This document shows, one piece after another, positions 6,649 through 7,582 of a stretch of 7,582 nucleotides of DNA (positions are counted from its first letter, which is position 1; each line of letters starts with the position of its first letter). The translations under genes were made by a program, and so were the position numbers. The DNA is from Gammaproteobacteria bacterium (lineage in GTDB: Bacteria; Pseudomonadota; Gammaproteobacteria; UBA9339): positions 1-7,582 of the forward strand of contig JAHIYS010000095.1 of the NCBI GenBank assembly GCA_018814965.1, in the 5' to 3' direction. Under the pieces are notes generated by a model. It did not search any database, had not been told where the DNA came from, and saw only the letters and a list, made by a program, of their open reading frames with translations.

Positions 6649-7582
6649 CTAATCTTTAATCCTAGCCTTATCCTCTCTGCGTAAAAAAGCTGGTATATCA
6701 AGATATTCGATGTTCTTATCCAAAGAATCATCTAAATCATCATCCAAAGAGATGCTAACTGTATTATTACGTAACGCCGCCGGTTTATCATATTTGCGAT
6801 AATCCACATCTCCATCAACTCGGGCGCTTTCATCCACTATAGTAATTCTAGGCGCAACAACTGTAGCTCGATTAATATCTAATCCTGACTTAGCTTTATT
6901 TTTAATCATATCACCAAGACCTGTAACAACCACTGTTACTCTTAACTCGTCATCCATATCAGGATCAATAACAGTACCAACAACCACTGTAGCATCCTCA
7001 GAAGTGAACGACCTTACAACCTCACCCACCTCTTCAAACTCCCCAATAGACATATCAGGGCCAGCGGTAATATTAACTAATACGCCACCAGCATTACTTA
7101 AATCCACATCCTCTAAAAGAGGGCTTGATATGGCCGCCTCTGCAGCATTGCGTGCACGCCCATCACCACGGGCATTTGCTGTTCCCATCATTGCCATACC
7201 CATTTCTAACATAACAGTACGCACATCGGCAAAATCAACATTAATCAATCCTGGTTTGGTAATTAATTCAGCAATACCCTGCACTGCCCCCAATAGTACG
7301 TTATTTGCAGCTTTAAATGCATGCAATAAACTAACGTTCTTTCCTAAAACTGGCAATAATTTATTATTAGGAATAGTAATTAATGAATCCACACTTGCGG
7401 TTAATCTCTTAATTCCTTCATCTGCTACCGACATTCTCTTTTTACCCTCAAAAAGAAAAGGTTTGGTTACTACAGCAACAGTTAAAATTCCTAATTCTTT
7501 GGCAATCTCAGCAAAAATTGGGGTTGAACCGGTTCCAGTACCACCACCCATGCCGGCTGTCAGAAACACCATATCAGCACCA
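6649..7582 (-). CDS. ftsZ: Cell division protein FtsZ (3' part; 5' end beyond window)
   Basis: FtsZ is the tubulin-like GTPase that polymerises into the cytokinetic ring. The window holds the last 310 or so codons; roughly the first 95 are cut off at the right edge. Visible features are the tubulin signature GGGTGTG (codons near 7548-7528), the long core helix, NNKLLP, the T7 synergy loop [15 protein letters not shown] whose aspartate completes the active site of the neighbouring subunit, and the C-terminal domain GVLVNITAG to [12 protein letters not shown]. After a 60-residue linker with an acidic run ([13 protein letters not shown]) comes the conserved C-terminal peptide [12 protein letters not shown], which binds FtsA and ZipA. 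The motif after the signature is [12 protein letters not shown] rather than the common GTGAAPVVAEIA, and seven residues (DKARIKD) extend past the peptide, slightly more than in E. coli. It is the upstream gene of lpxC, the usual dcw order. Confidence 0.98.
   Translation of the reverse strand, partial: GADMVFLTAGMGGGTGTGSTPIFAEIAKELGILTVAVVTKPFLFEGKKRMSVADEGIKRLTASVDSLITIPNNKLLPVLGKNVSLLHAFKAANNVLLGAVQGIAELITKPGLINVDFADVRTVMLEMGMAMMGTANARGDGRARNAAEAAISSPLLEDVDLSNAGGVLVNITAGPDMSIGEFEEVGEVVRSFTSEDATVVVGTVIDPDMDDELRVTVVVTGLGDMIKNKAKSGLDINRATVVAPRITIVDESARVDGDVDYRKYDKPAALRNNTVSISLDDDLDDSLDKNIEYLDIPAFLRREDKARIKD

Noticed and set aside
1..7582. CRISPR arrays, tRNA/rRNA genes, transposases, toxin-antitoxin or phage-defence genes
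   Set aside because: No regularly spaced direct repeats, cloverleaf-like segments or recognisable proteins of these classes were found on either strand. Apart from the intergenic oddities, the window is core chromosome.

Overview
The window is a stretch of an AT-rich bacterial chromosome that holds the distal end of the division and cell wall (dcw) cluster and its junction with secA. The order ftsZ - lpxC - (opposite strand) dciA/DUF721 - secA, together with LpxC and SecA proteins very like those of Escherichia coli and a FtsZ ending in the usual C-terminal peptide, points to a Gammaproteobacterium. The low GC and the absence of a recognisable secM or M23 peptidase gene before secA would suit a Legionellales/Coxiella-like or other host-adapted lineage, but this placement is inference and no rRNA or species-level marker is present.

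Layout, left to right. Positions 1-167 hold no gene but contain an imperfect palindrome of about 119 bases (23-141) with 11-base terminal inverted repeats, which looks like a dispersed palindromic repeat. Next, all on the minus strand, come a polytopic O-antigen ligase/polymerase-family protein (168-1373), an unrecognised membrane protein with a cytosolic helical N-terminus (1439-2038) and a complete secA (2153-4897). A divergent intergenic region of about 290 bases follows. Then comes the only plus-strand gene, a DUF721/DciA-like protein (5189-5599), which runs tail-to-tail into a complete lpxC (5606-6529, minus) with only 6 bases between stop codons. The right edge is the 3' three quarters of ftsZ (6649-7582, minus), cut by the window end.

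Functionally the window joins division (FtsZ), commitment to lipid A synthesis (LpxC), replicative helicase loading (DciA), protein export (SecA) and, at the left, probable attachment or polymerisation of a surface polysaccharide. The last connects to LpxC through the outer-membrane lipopolysaccharide. Candidate promoters can be read in front of the O-antigen ligase gene, lpxC and dciA. Several genes (dciA, lpxC, the 199-aa membrane protein) lack a clear Shine-Dalgarno sequence.

The core genes are ordinary. The parts worth a second look are the secA-dciA intergenic region, with competing small open frames and hairpins where enterobacteria place secM; a protein-like 34-codon open frame overlapping the end of secA; the palindromic repeat; and the orphan membrane protein. 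No CRISPR array, tRNA, rRNA, insertion sequence or defence system was seen.
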